Made by a program: the position numbers and the translations under genes. The notes below the pieces were generated by a model, which worked only from the letters and a program-made list of their open reading frames with translations, made no database searches and was not told the DNA's origin. From Streptomyces sp. NBC_00358 (lineage in GTDB: Bacteria > Actinomycetota > Actinomycetes > Streptomycetales > Streptomycetaceae), in NCBI RefSeq assembly GCF_036099295.1, contig NZ_CP107976.1, positions 8,618,001-8,682,000 of the forward strand: a stretch of 64,000 nucleotides of DNA, read 5' to 3'. How positions within the stretch are numbered: the stretch's first letter is position 1; each line of letters begins with the position of its first letter. Shown here piece by piece: positions 46,276 through 53,815 of this stretch.

Positions 46276-47499
46276 CTACCGGGTTACCAGCCGGCCGGAG
46301 AAGTTCTCCGGGACGGGGGCGAAGCGGAAGGCCATCGTCACCGAGTCCGCGTCGGGCACCGTCAGCCGGTAGCGGCCGCACAGCAGATAGCACAGGGCCA
46401 TGAGCTGGACGGTGCCGATGCCCGCGCCCACGCATTTCTTCGGGGCCCAGCCGAACGGCACGTAACAACCGCGGTCGGCCGGTCCGTGCGGCGCCCCGGG
46501 CAGGAACCGGTCCGGATCGAAGCTGTCGGGCTCCTTCCAGACGCGGGGGTCGCGATGGATCATGTGCGGGCTCAGCAGATACCACTGACCCTTCTCCAGC
46601 CGCGTCCCGCCCAGGTCGAACGGGAACAGCGACCTCCGTACGAGCAGGAGCGGGGGACTCCACAGCCGCAGCACCTCCTTGACGAACCGGTGGGTCACCG
46701 GTGCCGCCCCGGTCGGTGCGGCACAGAAGTCCGCCCGGCTCAACTCCCGCAGTTCGGCGGTGATCCGTTCCTCCCACTCGGGATGGCGGGCGAACTCGTA
46801 GAGCAGGCTCGCGGCGGCGACGCCGGGCGGACCGCCGATGGCCGTGAGGACGGTGGTCACCACGTCGAGGGCCCGGTCCATGCCGAGTTCGGGGAGCAGG
46901 TCGACGATCGGATCGGCCAGATCCTGTCGGCGGGGCCGCTTCCCGGAGGCGCGGTCGCGCAGCACCCGTCGTACGACGAGACCCGAACGCACCTGCACCG
47001 CGACGAACTTGAGGTGGTGCCAGGCCCCGCCCTCGTCACGGGAGACGAGCCGGAGCAGCTTCTGGTCGAGATCGCGGCCGACCAGTGCGGCTTCGGCGTC
47101 CGTGATCCCCGACAGCGCGACCGGCAGCATGGAGCGCAGCGCGACCTCCTGGGTGAGCATGACCAGGTCCACGTCGTCACCGAGCCGGGCGTCGATGATC
47201 CGCTCCATACGGGTCAGCAGACGGTCGTTGTGCTCGGCCGTGGCGAGGCCGTGGAGTTGGGCGAGCCACGCGGCACGTATCCGTGCCCACGGCACCGGCG
47301 TGCTGGTGCGCCGCCGGACCATGTCGATCAGGCGGTCGTGCATGACGTAGTGCTTCCAGTTGACGGCACTGACGCGGCGTGCCGCCTCCGGTTCGAAGAT
47401 CGCGAGACGCTCGTCGTCGATCCAGAAGATCCCGTCCTCGGCCGCGCTGCGCAGCCGCAGATCGTGCAGGAAGTCGTCGGCATGCTGCGGAGTGGTCAT
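46276..47499 (-). CDS. Cytochrome P450 downstream of the aromatic precursor peptide
   Basis: A 407-residue P450. The heme loop is YVPFGWAPKKCVGAGIG with ligand Cys at residue 356; the K-helix ExxR is KEVLRLWSPP; the segment RDPRVWKEPDSFDPDRFLPG precedes the heme loop. The I-helix reads VVTTVLTAIGGPPGVAAASL and lacks the usual acid-Thr pair for O2 activation, as some crosslinking P450s do. ATG 47499 is preceded by AAGGGG. It is the last gene of the minus-strand RiPP-like operon, separated from the peptide gene by a hairpin that could tune its level. I infer aromatic crosslinking of that peptide. Confidence 0.88.
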   Translation of the reverse strand: MTTPQHADDFLHDLRLRSAAEDGIFWIDDERLAIFEPEAARRVSAVNWKHYVMHDRLIDMVRRRTSTPVPWARIRAAWLAQLHGLATAEHNDRLLTRMERIIDARLGDDVDLVMLTQEVALRSMLPVALSGITDAEAALVGRDLDQKLLRLVSRDEGGAWHHLKFVAVQVRSGLVVRRVLRDRASGKRPRRQDLADPIVDLLPELGMDRALDVVTTVLTAIGGPPGVAAASLLYEFARHPEWEERITAELRELSRADFCAAPTGAAPVTHRFVKEVLRLWSPPLLLVRRSLFPFDLGGTRLEKGQWYLLSPHMIHRDPRVWKEPDSFDPDRFLPGAPHGPADRGCYVPFGWAPKKCVGAGIGTVQLMALCYLLCGRYRLTVPDADSVTMAFRFAPVPENFSGRLVTR

Positions 47500-47523
47500 C
47501 GTCGGCGTTCCCCTTCGTGGTGA

Positions 47524-47553
47524 GCGGGGAGCCGCTGTCGGGCGGCTCCCCGC
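47524..47553 (-). terminator. Hairpin between precursor peptide and P450 gene
   Basis: GCGGGGAGCCGC (47524-47535) and its exact complement (47542-47553) form a 12-bp stem with a 6-nt loop, 12 nt after the peptide stop. Partial terminators directly after a precursor gene are common in RiPP operons, giving excess precursor over enzyme. Confidence 0.65.
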
Positions 47554-47564
47554 GCCGGGCCGGA

Positions 47565-47651
47565 TCAGATGTGGTGGTACAGGTACCAGAACGTGCCGTA
47601 GATGCCGCGGATGTTGAGGGCGGACTTGACCTGCCGGTACAGAGAAGTCAC
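47565..47651 (-). CDS. Putative RiPP precursor peptide with aromatic core
   Basis: A 28-residue peptide read directly from the DNA: basic N-terminal part TSLYRQVKSALNI followed by RGIYGTFWYLYHHI. The last ten residues contain F, W, two Y and two H, the substrate type expected for P450 biaryl or C-N crosslinking. It lies between two P450 genes. GTG 47651 has GGGGG 8 nt upstream. The in-frame GTG 47660, which overlaps the upstream P450 stop (GTGA), would add three residues but has no spacing for a ribosome-binding site. Short leader plus aromatic tail recalls tryptorubin-type atropopeptide precursors, whose leaders as I remember carry a KSLK-like motif (KSAL here). Too short for routine gene callers. 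Confidence 0.72.
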   Translation of the reverse strand: MTSLYRQVKSALNIRGIYGTFWYLYHHI

Positions 47652-47656
47652 TGGGT

Positions 47657-48850
47657 TCACCCCCTTTCGGGGCAGCCGTCGGGATGGTCGAGCGTCGCCG
47701 TGAAGCGGGGCGGCGCCAGCGCGGGACCCACATGGGGTCCGTCGCCGTATGAGGTGACCGACAGGCGCCAGTCACGGGTGATGACCCGCATCAGGTCCTC
47801 CAGCAGCCGCATGGTCACCGTGGCGCCGGCGCAGCTGTGCGGGCCGTGTCCGAACGGGAGGAAGGCCGGATCGGGTACGGGCTCGGCCCAGCGCCGCGGC
47901 AGGAACTCGTCCGGCCGTTCCCAGTGCCGCGGGTTCCGGTGGACGAGGTAGGCGCAGACGGCCACCTGGTCGCGCGGGGTGACGGTCAGACCGGACAACT
48001 GGTGCTCGCGGCTCGGGGTCCGGCCGAACAGCCAGGCGACCGGCCACAGCCGCATGGCCTCGCGGACCAGCCAACTCGGCTCAGCCGTACGGGAGTCCGG
48101 GTGCAGGCCGGTGAGATAGACCGACCAGCCCAGGGCGAATCCGATCGACCCGACCGTGGCGAAGAGGAACGACAGGTACACCTCGGCGAGGTCCCGGACG
48201 TCCGCCGTGCGGCCACCGCCGAGAACGGTCACGTCGAGGAGGTCGCGCGGCTCCTCGGAGTCCCTCGCGCGCCGGGCGTGGATCTCGTCCAGCAGGAGGC
48301 CCAGCGCGCGGCGCCGGAAGAGCAGCCGCGACAGCGGCGAGTACTGCTCGCGGGCGCCCGCCAGCACCGCACGGCCGACGATCTCCTCGACGGCCGCGCG
48401 GAGCCGGCCGGGCGTGTCCGGGCACAGCAGCGCGTCGCGCAGATGCCGGTGGACCAGCAGATTGCCCGCGTCGGGCCAGTCGCTGCGCGGCGCGAGCCGT
48501 TCCGCGACCAGGCCCGGCAGTTCGGACCGCCGCTCCCGCAGATGCCGGCGCAGCAGCGTCCTCGCGTTCCGCCCGATCTCGATCTGCGCGCCACGGGGTC
48601 CGAACACCCCGTGGCGGGTGCGGTAGAAGTCCGAGGTCTCCACGACCGTGGCACGGCGGTTGCCCAGCACGTCACGGGCGGCGGCCGGGTCCGCGACGCA
48701 GACCGCCCCCGACGCCGTACGCCAGACGTCGCGGACACCGTCGAACTCCTCGGACAGCTGGGTGAGCGGGTCGTCCCGGCGGTGGGAGCGAGCGCGCCCG
48801 CGCCCGCGATCGTTCCCGGCGCCGGTGCCGTGTGGGGCGGACGGTTCCAT
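47657..48850 (-). CDS. Cytochrome P450 upstream of the aromatic precursor peptide
   Basis: A 397-residue P450. The heme loop is FLPFGHGPHSCAGATVTM with ligand Cys at residue 340; ExxR is REAMRLWPVAW; the RHWERPDEFLPRRW segment is intact. The I-helix region FLFATVGSIGFALGWSVYL lacks the canonical acid-Thr pair, as in the other P450 here, from which it differs widely elsewhere. ATG 48850 follows GGAGG by 5 nt. Its stop overlaps the GTG of the longer peptide start, so peptide and enzyme are coupled. I infer that it and the second P450 install separate crosslinks or oxidations on one peptide. Confidence 0.87.
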   Translation of the reverse strand: MEPSAPHGTGAGNDRGRGRARSHRRDDPLTQLSEEFDGVRDVWRTASGAVCVADPAAARDVLGNRRATVVETSDFYRTRHGVFGPRGAQIEIGRNARTLLRRHLRERRSELPGLVAERLAPRSDWPDAGNLLVHRHLRDALLCPDTPGRLRAAVEEIVGRAVLAGAREQYSPLSRLLFRRRALGLLLDEIHARRARDSEEPRDLLDVTVLGGGRTADVRDLAEVYLSFLFATVGSIGFALGWSVYLTGLHPDSRTAEPSWLVREAMRLWPVAWLFGRTPSREHQLSGLTVTPRDQVAVCAYLVHRNPRHWERPDEFLPRRWAEPVPDPAFLPFGHGPHSCAGATVTMRLLEDLMRVITRDWRLSVTSYGDGPHVGPALAPPRFTATLDHPDGCPERG

Positions 48851-48903
48851 GGGGTTCCTCCTTCGGGGCGCGGTGGCGGCGGCGCGCCATGGACCGGGTC
48901 CGG

Positions 48904-49419
48904 TCACGATCGCGGCAGTCGTACGGTGGTGCCGTCGAAGCGGATCAGCGGCGCGGCCTCGCGCACGCCGCCGTACCGGCCCGGACGGCCCAGGACCAGC
49001 GTGTGGTCGGCCACGGTGAAGGTGTGCTCGACCTGGCAGACCGCGGTCGCCAGTGCCCCTTCCAGGAGGGGCACTCCTTCGGTGAGGTGATGGGCGACCC
49101 CGGCGAACCGGTCGCCGGGCGCCGTGGCGAAGTGCTCGGCGAGCTGGGCGTGTTCGGCCGGGAGCACGTTCACGCCGAAGGAGCCGTACTCCTCCAGCGC
49201 GGCCAGGGTGCGGCTTCCCCGGGCCAGCGAGACCAGCAGCAGCGGCGGTCGCAGCGACACCGAGGTGAACGCCGTCACCGTGCAGCCCACCGACCGCCGG
49301 TCCCGTCGGCTCGTGACCACGGCGATCCCGGTGGCCCAGGCCCGCATGAACGCGTGGAAGCCGTCGCGGCGCGGCAAGGGCGCCGGGACCACATCCGACG
49401 GCAGCGGAAGCGCGGTCAC
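48904..49419 (-). CDS. Flavin reductase (HpaC/flavoprotein oxidoreductase domain)
   Basis: A 171-residue flavin-binding split-barrel protein: FHAFMRAWATGIAVVTSRRD, GCTVTAFTSVSLRPPLLLVS, FGVNVLPAEHAQLAEHFATA and CQVEHTFTVADHTLVLGRPG are the standard blocks. Such enzymes supply reduced FMN/FAD to monooxygenases or reduce other acceptors. No flavin monooxygenase is in the operon, so it may serve the HFCD flavoprotein, pass electrons elsewhere, or act directly on a product. GTG 49419 overlaps the TPR gene stop (GTGA), so both are translated together. Confidence 0.86.
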   Translation of the reverse strand: MTALPLPSDVVPAPLPRRDGFHAFMRAWATGIAVVTSRRDRRSVGCTVTAFTSVSLRPPLLLVSLARGSRTLAALEEYGSFGVNVLPAEHAQLAEHFATAPGDRFAGVAHHLTEGVPLLEGALATAVCQVEHTFTVADHTLVLGRPGRYGGVREAAPLIRFDGTTVRLPRS

Positions 49420-51560
49420 GCCGCACCGGCCGTCAGTGCGGGGCCCGAAGCGGCTCGGGCGGCGTCCAGATCGGCGCGCTCGGCCGATCGGTCACCCAAC
49501 GCACGGTGGCACAGGGCGCGTTGGCTCAGCAGCTCACCCACGTCGGCGCCGGGGAGGGCGAGCCCCCGCGTGTAGTCGGCCACGGCCGCCTGCCACCGCT
49601 CCGCCGCCTGGTACACGTAACCCCGGTTGTACAGCAGGTCGGGGTTGCCGGGTTCGGTGTCGACGGCACGCGTCAGGTGGTCGAGTGCCGTGTCCCGATC
49701 GCCGGACTCGAAGGCGAGGGTGGCACGGCTCGCCAGCGCCGGAACGCAGTCGGGGTCGGCCTCCAGCGCGAGATCGAAGTCCCGGAGGGCCAGGTCGGTT
49801 TGTCCGGACTCCCAGGCGAGTTGGCCCCGCACCTGGAGCAGGCGCGCCTCGGCCGGATCGAGCCGCAGTCCCTCGTCGAGCAGCGGAACGACGGCCTCGG
49901 AGTCGCCGTTCTCCAGGAGCAGGCCGACGAGGTTGACGCGGGCGTCGGCCTGATCGGGTTCGAGTTCCACGACACGTGCCAGGTCGGCGATCGCGCCTTC
50001 GGTGTCCCCCAGTTGGGCCCGCAGGTCCGCCCGGTTGAAGTGGACCTCCCAGAACGGCGGGCTGAGCGAGACGGCCTTGTCGTAGTCCGCAAGCGCGGCG
50101 GCCCGGTCGCCCAGTTTCCGGTGGAGGTCGGCCCGGTCGAAGTAGTAGTCGGGATAGTTCGGGTCGAGCGCGATGACGGCCGTGTGGTCCGCCAGGGCCT
50201 CGGCGAGCCGGCCCAGGCCCGCGTGGACCCGGCCGCGGTTGTGGACCAGGACCGAGCGGTGCAACCGGTGCCGTTCGGCCGGAAGTTCCCGGTCCAGACG
50301 CTCCAGTCCCTCGGACACGAGGGCGTACGCCACGTCGAGATGGCCCAAGTGCATCTCCACCAGGGCGAGTCCGTTGCGCTGGAACACGGAGTGGAAGATC
50401 CGCTCCTCCGGTTCGGGGAGCAGCGACGCGAGAGTGATCGTGTTGCTGAGATAGGTCTTCGCCAGGTGATGGTCCCTCAACTCCCGCGGGTGCAGCCGGG
50501 TGTAGAGCATCGCCATGGCGTATCCGGTGAACATCTGCGCCATCGGCAGCGCGTAACGTGCCCGCACCTCCAGGTAGAGCGACTCCGCCTCCCGGGTACG
50601 TCCGAGCAGCGCCAGGGACGAGGCCATCTTTCCGCTGAAGTCCCAGTACCTCTCGGCGTCCTCGGGATCGGTGAGGGCCCTGGCGCGCGGGGCGAAGCCG
50701 AGGATCGCGTGCCAGAACCCGAGCCCGGCGCAGTAGTAGATGGCCTCGTGGAGAGCGTCGCCGCCCGCCTTGGCGGGGTCGCGGCCGTGTTCGAGGTGGT
50801 AGGGGACCGCGCCCAGGCGCAGACTCCAGTCGCCGTCGCGCACCAGTCGCGCCGCGCGTTCGTCGTGGAGCCGCGCCCGCAACTCCGGTTCCGCCGCCTC
50901 GTAGGCGGCCAGTGCGGCCGGATCGTCGGAGGTGCCGTCCGAGTCGATGTAGGCGCGCAGGAGTTCGCCCACCGTTGTGCCGGTGCCGGTGCCGGTGCCG
51001 GTGCGGGTGTCCGGCCGGGCAGGGACCGCAGCCGCGGGACGTGCGTACCGGGTGAGTGCGGAGGCCAGCTCGTCGGTCACGTCCTTGCCGCGGGTGCCCA
51101 CGGTGACGGTGATCGCCGTCCCCTGGGTGCGCCGCAGAAGGATCGCGAGGAACTCCTGGTCGGTGTGGTCGGCCTCGTCGACGTCGGTGAACTCCAGCAC
51201 CAGTGGCCCGGACGCACGCCGGGTCACATACGAGGCGAGGAGTTCCGTCAGTCCGTGCGCCAGCCGGCGGGTGCGGACGGCCGCGTAGATCCGGGTGCGT
51301 TCCTCGGGCACCGCGAGCGAGGTGAGCGTCTCGGGCGCGGCGCCGATGCGGTCCTTCAACTCCGGTGCCACCGAAAGGATTTCGATGGCGTGCTGGCGTA
51401 CGAGCTCCGGGCTGCCTTCGTGGATCACGGGCACCAGCGCCCGCATCAGCGTGCCCGCTCCGGTGTACGGACCGCGTAACCGGCGATGGCAGCTGACCGC
51501 GGCATCGGCCGGAGCGGACCCCGGCCGGGCGGGACCGGAGTGCCACACGTGGGTGTTCAT
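49416..51560 (-). CDS. TPR protein with degenerate ATPase-like N-domain
   Basis: A 714-residue protein from ATG 51560 behind AAGGGAG. The N-terminal 200 residues (LRGPYTGAGTLMRALVPVIH, IEILSVAPELKDRIG, LVLEFTDVDEADHTDQEFLA) look like the ATP-binding region of LAL/AAA proteins with a Walker-B-like strand but no proper GxxxxGKT. A TG-repeat linker follows. From about residue 330 there are TPR units, including GRLAEALADHTAVIALDPNY, GDRAAALADYDKAVSLSPPF and GDTEGAIADLARVVELEPDQ. TPRs bind peptides or proteins. Its place between the protease and P450 genes suggests a scaffold for precursor or enzymes. Confidence 0.82.
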   Translation of the reverse strand: MNTHVWHSGPARPGSAPADAAVSCHRRLRGPYTGAGTLMRALVPVIHEGSPELVRQHAIEILSVAPELKDRIGAAPETLTSLAVPEERTRIYAAVRTRRLAHGLTELLASYVTRRASGPLVLEFTDVDEADHTDQEFLAILLRRTQGTAITVTVGTRGKDVTDELASALTRYARPAAAVPARPDTRTGTGTGTGTTVGELLRAYIDSDGTSDDPAALAAYEAAEPELRARLHDERAARLVRDGDWSLRLGAVPYHLEHGRDPAKAGGDALHEAIYYCAGLGFWHAILGFAPRARALTDPEDAERYWDFSGKMASSLALLGRTREAESLYLEVRARYALPMAQMFTGYAMAMLYTRLHPRELRDHHLAKTYLSNTITLASLLPEPEERIFHSVFQRNGLALVEMHLGHLDVAYALVSEGLERLDRELPAERHRLHRSVLVHNRGRVHAGLGRLAEALADHTAVIALDPNYPDYYFDRADLHRKLGDRAAALADYDKAVSLSPPFWEVHFNRADLRAQLGDTEGAIADLARVVELEPDQADARVNLVGLLLENGDSEAVVPLLDEGLRLDPAEARLLQVRGQLAWESGQTDLALRDFDLALEADPDCVPALASRATLAFESGDRDTALDHLTRAVDTEPGNPDLLYNRGYVYQAAERWQAAVADYTRGLALPGADVGELLSQRALCHRALGDRSAERADLDAARAASGPALTAGAA

Positions 51561-51571
51561 GGTGACTCCCT

Positions 51572-52732
51572 TCAGGACGTTCGGGTGCGGGCACGGGCCG
51601 CCTCGCGGCGCGAGACCAGGATCAGGAGGACGGCTTCGACGGTGAACAGACCCAGGGAGGTGACCGAGTCCCAGAACCGGGCGCCGCCCGCCGTGCCGTG
51701 GGCCAGCCGCGGACCCATCCGGGTCACGAAGCCCACCATCAGCGGAATCACGGCCAGCACGGCGGTCGTCAGCAGGAAGGCGACGCCCCCGAGGGTCAGG
51801 GCCGCGAACCAGGGAGCCATCAGCCGGTCGCGCGGCGACCAGGCCGACTCGTCGACGGGCGGGGGAGGCCGGACACCCGGGAGCCGGCTCAGTCTCTCGC
51901 GCAGACGGGCGGAGGCCGCACCGTGCAGGTCGGTGCAGCCGAGCAGCGTCGTGAAGACGTAGTACAGGTCGGTGCGCAGGAAGATGTAGAACTGCCAGGC
52001 CAGCCGGAGCAGCACGGTGTACGCGACGGCCAGAGCGGGCCCGGCCGCCCAGGACGGCCCCGCCAGGCCCACCAGAGTCAGCGCGCTGTACAGCAGCACG
52101 TCGCCGACCATCCCGGCGAGAAAGGGCACATAGCGCCGGCTTCGCGGAACGCCGTACAGACCGTCGAGCCGCGCCTCCACCACCACGAAGAAGAGCCGTC
52201 GGCTCACCGACAGCCGGGTAGGCAGTCCGAGCCTGCGGCCGGCCAGCACATGGAAGAACTCGTGCCAGCTCACGGCGGGCAACTGGGCGAACGCCAGCGA
52301 GAGTTGGACGGCCACGAGGGAAGGGCTGAAGAACACGATGTCGGGGCGCGGCCTGATCCCGGGATGCGTCACCAGCGCCAGGCCGCACACCGCCGTGAGT
52401 GCCGCGTAGGCAGCCCAGGCCACGGGCGAGAACGCCCACGCGCCCAGTCGCCGCAGCCGCACGGGCGCCGGTGCGGACGGTTCGTCGGCGCCGTCCCTGA
52501 CGAACCCCAACTCGCGCAGGGTGGAAAGGAAGTCGCCCATGTCGACCGACTCACCGAACTCGGCGGAGTACCAGCGGGCGGCCTCGTCCAACGGCATGCC
52601 GTCGGTGAGCCGGCGCAGCAGCGCCGCACCGTCGTCGGGGAGCACGGCGTACGACTGGATGTCGAAGCGGCCGACCACGACGCCGTCGCGTTCGTCGACG
52701 AACGTCAGCGGGTGGAATTCGATGGCTGACAT
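51572..52732 (-). CDS. M50-type membrane metalloprotease with PqqD-like domain
   Basis: A 386-residue membrane protein. Residues about 1-80 form a PqqD-like domain (VVVGRFDIQSYAVLPDDGAA, LLRRLTDGMPLDEAARWYSA, DFLSTLRELGFVRDG), the fold used as RiPP recognition element (RRE) for leader peptides. The membrane part has the zinc-protease motif PAVSWHEFFHVLAGRRLGLP (HEFFH about 156-160) inside a hydrophobic stretch, and several more helices, as in site-2-protease/M50 enzymes. The second ligand motif is less clear (LRTDLYYVF). It lies directly downstream of the 26-residue Cys-ending peptide, so leader removal and/or membrane handling of that peptide is the natural inference. GAAGGAGG precedes ATG 52732. 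Confidence 0.82.
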   Translation of the reverse strand: MSAIEFHPLTFVDERDGVVVGRFDIQSYAVLPDDGAALLRRLTDGMPLDEAARWYSAEFGESVDMGDFLSTLRELGFVRDGADEPSAPAPVRLRRLGAWAFSPVAWAAYAALTAVCGLALVTHPGIRPRPDIVFFSPSLVAVQLSLAFAQLPAVSWHEFFHVLAGRRLGLPTRLSVSRRLFFVVVEARLDGLYGVPRSRRYVPFLAGMVGDVLLYSALTLVGLAGPSWAAGPALAVAYTVLLRLAWQFYIFLRTDLYYVFTTLLGCTDLHGAASARLRERLSRLPGVRPPPPVDESAWSPRDRLMAPWFAALTLGGVAFLLTTAVLAVIPLMVGFVTRMGPRLAHGTAGGARFWDSVTSLGLFTVEAVLLILVSRREAARARTRTS

Positions 52733-52854
52733 GGCGTGACGGTCCTCCTTCGCCTTCGCCTGCCGGGTCGTCGCCCGGCACGATCGGTGACCGGGTGGTA
52801 CGGCCCGTGCCCCTGCCGCCCTGGCCCAGTGGACAGGGTCACGGACCGATGTCG

Positions 52855-52935
52855 TCAGCAGCCGACGAACGTGTAGACCTGTGCGGACGACGTGAGCTTG
52901 ATGGAGCCCGTCTTGCGAACCGTGATCTTCTTCAT
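52855..52935 (-). CDS. Putative RiPP precursor peptide ending in Cys
   Basis: A 26-residue peptide read from the DNA, too short for normal gene calling. ATG 52935 follows a near-perfect ribosome-binding site (GGGAGGTGA, 5 nt). It begins MKKITVRKTGSIKL and ends TSSAQVYTFVGC. The basic N-terminal part would be the leader. The tail has Thr/Ser residues and a C-terminal Cys, the residue that HFCD-type enzymes decarboxylate; such an enzyme is encoded divergently 195 nt away. It is the first gene of the minus-strand operon, ahead of the PqqD-M50 protease. I recognise no dehydratase, so AviCys formation is possible but not assured; a free enethiol or another adduct is an alternative. Confidence 0.75.
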   Translation of the reverse strand: MKKITVRKTGSIKLTSSAQVYTFVGC

Positions 52936-52977
52936 GGGATTCACCTCCCTGAGCGGATCGGGTCATTCGCGGAGAGG

Positions 52978-52994
52978 ACCGCCGAATCGGCGGT
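52978..52994. promoter_or_regulatory. Palindrome upstream of the Cys-ending precursor
   Basis: ACCGCCGA-A-TCGGCGGT is a perfect 17-bp palindrome 43 nt upstream of ATG 52935, in the divergent promoter of the precursor and HFCD genes. A regulator site is likely; which of the three cluster regulators binds is unknown. Confidence 0.5.
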
Positions 52995-53033
52995 TCGGTG
53001 GACGACACTGTCATCGCCGCCGCCGTACGGCAT

Positions 53034-53098
53034 GGGGGAAAATCCCCCGCATTCACCGGGCGGTCGGCGACCGCGCATGGGGGTGCCGCCCCCATGCG
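53034..53098. promoter_or_regulatory. Two G-run dyads upstream of the HFCD gene
   Basis: GGGGGA-AAA-TCCCCC (53034-53048) resembles the GGGAWWTCCC core bound by PAS-LuxR antibiotic regulators, with one extra central base. CGCATGGGGG-TGCCG-CCCCCATGCG (53074-53098) is a perfect 10-bp hairpin 31 nt before ATG 53130. They could be an operator and a leader hairpin. Confidence 0.45.
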
Positions 53099-53129
53099 GC
53101 GCGACGCCGGCGGTCGGCAGGGTGGGGGC

Positions 53130-53687
53130 ATGCGAGACGACACCCTGTCCGTCATCGCCTGCGGATCCAGCGCGGCGAGTCAACTCCCGGTCTATCTGAC
53201 GTGGTTGCGTCAGGAGATCGACCTGGACCTGCGGGTGCTGCTGACCGGCAGTGCCGCACGGTTCGTCCAGCCGCAGGTCGCCGAGTGGTACGCCGACGAG
53301 GCCTACACCAGCGACGATCCGGCCCTCAATCCCACCGAGTTCGCCAAGCGGTCCGCGGCGGTCGTCGTGCTGCCCGCCAGCGCGAACACGCTGGCCGCCG
53401 CGGCGCTCGGCCTCGCCGCGACCCCGGCCCAGACGGTCCTGCTGGCCACGGAACGGCCGGTCCTCTTCTTCCCGAACATGAACCGCGCCATGTGGGCCAA
53501 GGCGCCCACCCGACGCCATGTGGCCACCCTGCGCGCCGACGGCCACACCGTGGTCGATCCGCAGGAGCAGGTCGTCTTCGAGCTGTGGCGGCGCGAGAAC
53601 GCGCCGGGGATCACCATGCCGCCGCCCGACGAGGTGGCGCGGACGGTCGTCACCTGGCTGGAGAAGATCCTTCCGTCGGACGGCTGA
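53130..53687 (+). CDS. HFCD-family flavoprotein (EpiD/LanD-like cysteine decarboxylase)
   Basis: A 185-residue flavin enzyme of the homo-oligomeric flavin-containing Cys decarboxylase family. The N-terminal flavin loop is VIACGSSAASQLPVYL. The two family signatures are both present: PASANT at about residues 82-87 and PNMNRAMW at about 115-122. A central His, well conserved for catalysis, is less obvious, lying in no clear position. EpiD/MrsD/CypD-type members oxidatively decarboxylate a C-terminal peptidyl Cys; other members make phosphopantetheine. Being alone (no DfpB-like domain) and divergent from a Cys-ending peptide favours the peptide role. ATG 53130 follows GGTGGGGG. Confidence 0.87.
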   Translation: MRDDTLSVIACGSSAASQLPVYLTWLRQEIDLDLRVLLTGSAARFVQPQVAEWYADEAYTSDDPALNPTEFAKRSAAVVVLPASANTLAAAALGLAATPAQTVLLATERPVLFFPNMNRAMWAKAPTRRHVATLRADGHTVVDPQEQVVFELWRRENAPGITMPPPDEVARTVVTWLEKILPSDG

Positions 53688-53778
53688 CCGCCGACGGCCG
53701 GCCGCGTGACCGGCCGATCGGGCGGCACCCCTAGGGAGGCGTGAACGCCCCTTGGGTGAACGGCGTTCCGGGCGTGGT

Positions 53779-53808
53779 GGGCGGCCCCCAGACATAAGGG
53801 GGCCGCCC
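53779..53808. terminator. Bidirectional terminator between HFCD and LAL genes
   Basis: GGGCGGCCCCC (53779-53789) and its exact complement (53798-53808) form an 11-bp stem with an 8-nt AT-rich loop, between convergent genes. It ends 8 nt before the LAL stop codon. Confidence 0.7.
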
Positions 53809-53815
53809 GAGGTCC

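Noticed and set aside
49534..51594. 686-codon minus-strand frame and the 657-codon plus-strand frame over the TPR gene
   Set aside because: Both are shadows; the TPR frame has clear repeats, proper start and ribosome-binding site.
52855..53687. Classical lanthipeptide, linaridin or thioamitide cluster
   Set aside because: The window shows no LanB/LanC/LanM/LanKC, LinH/LinL, YcaO/TfuA or HopA1-like gene; only the decarboxylase-type step is represented.
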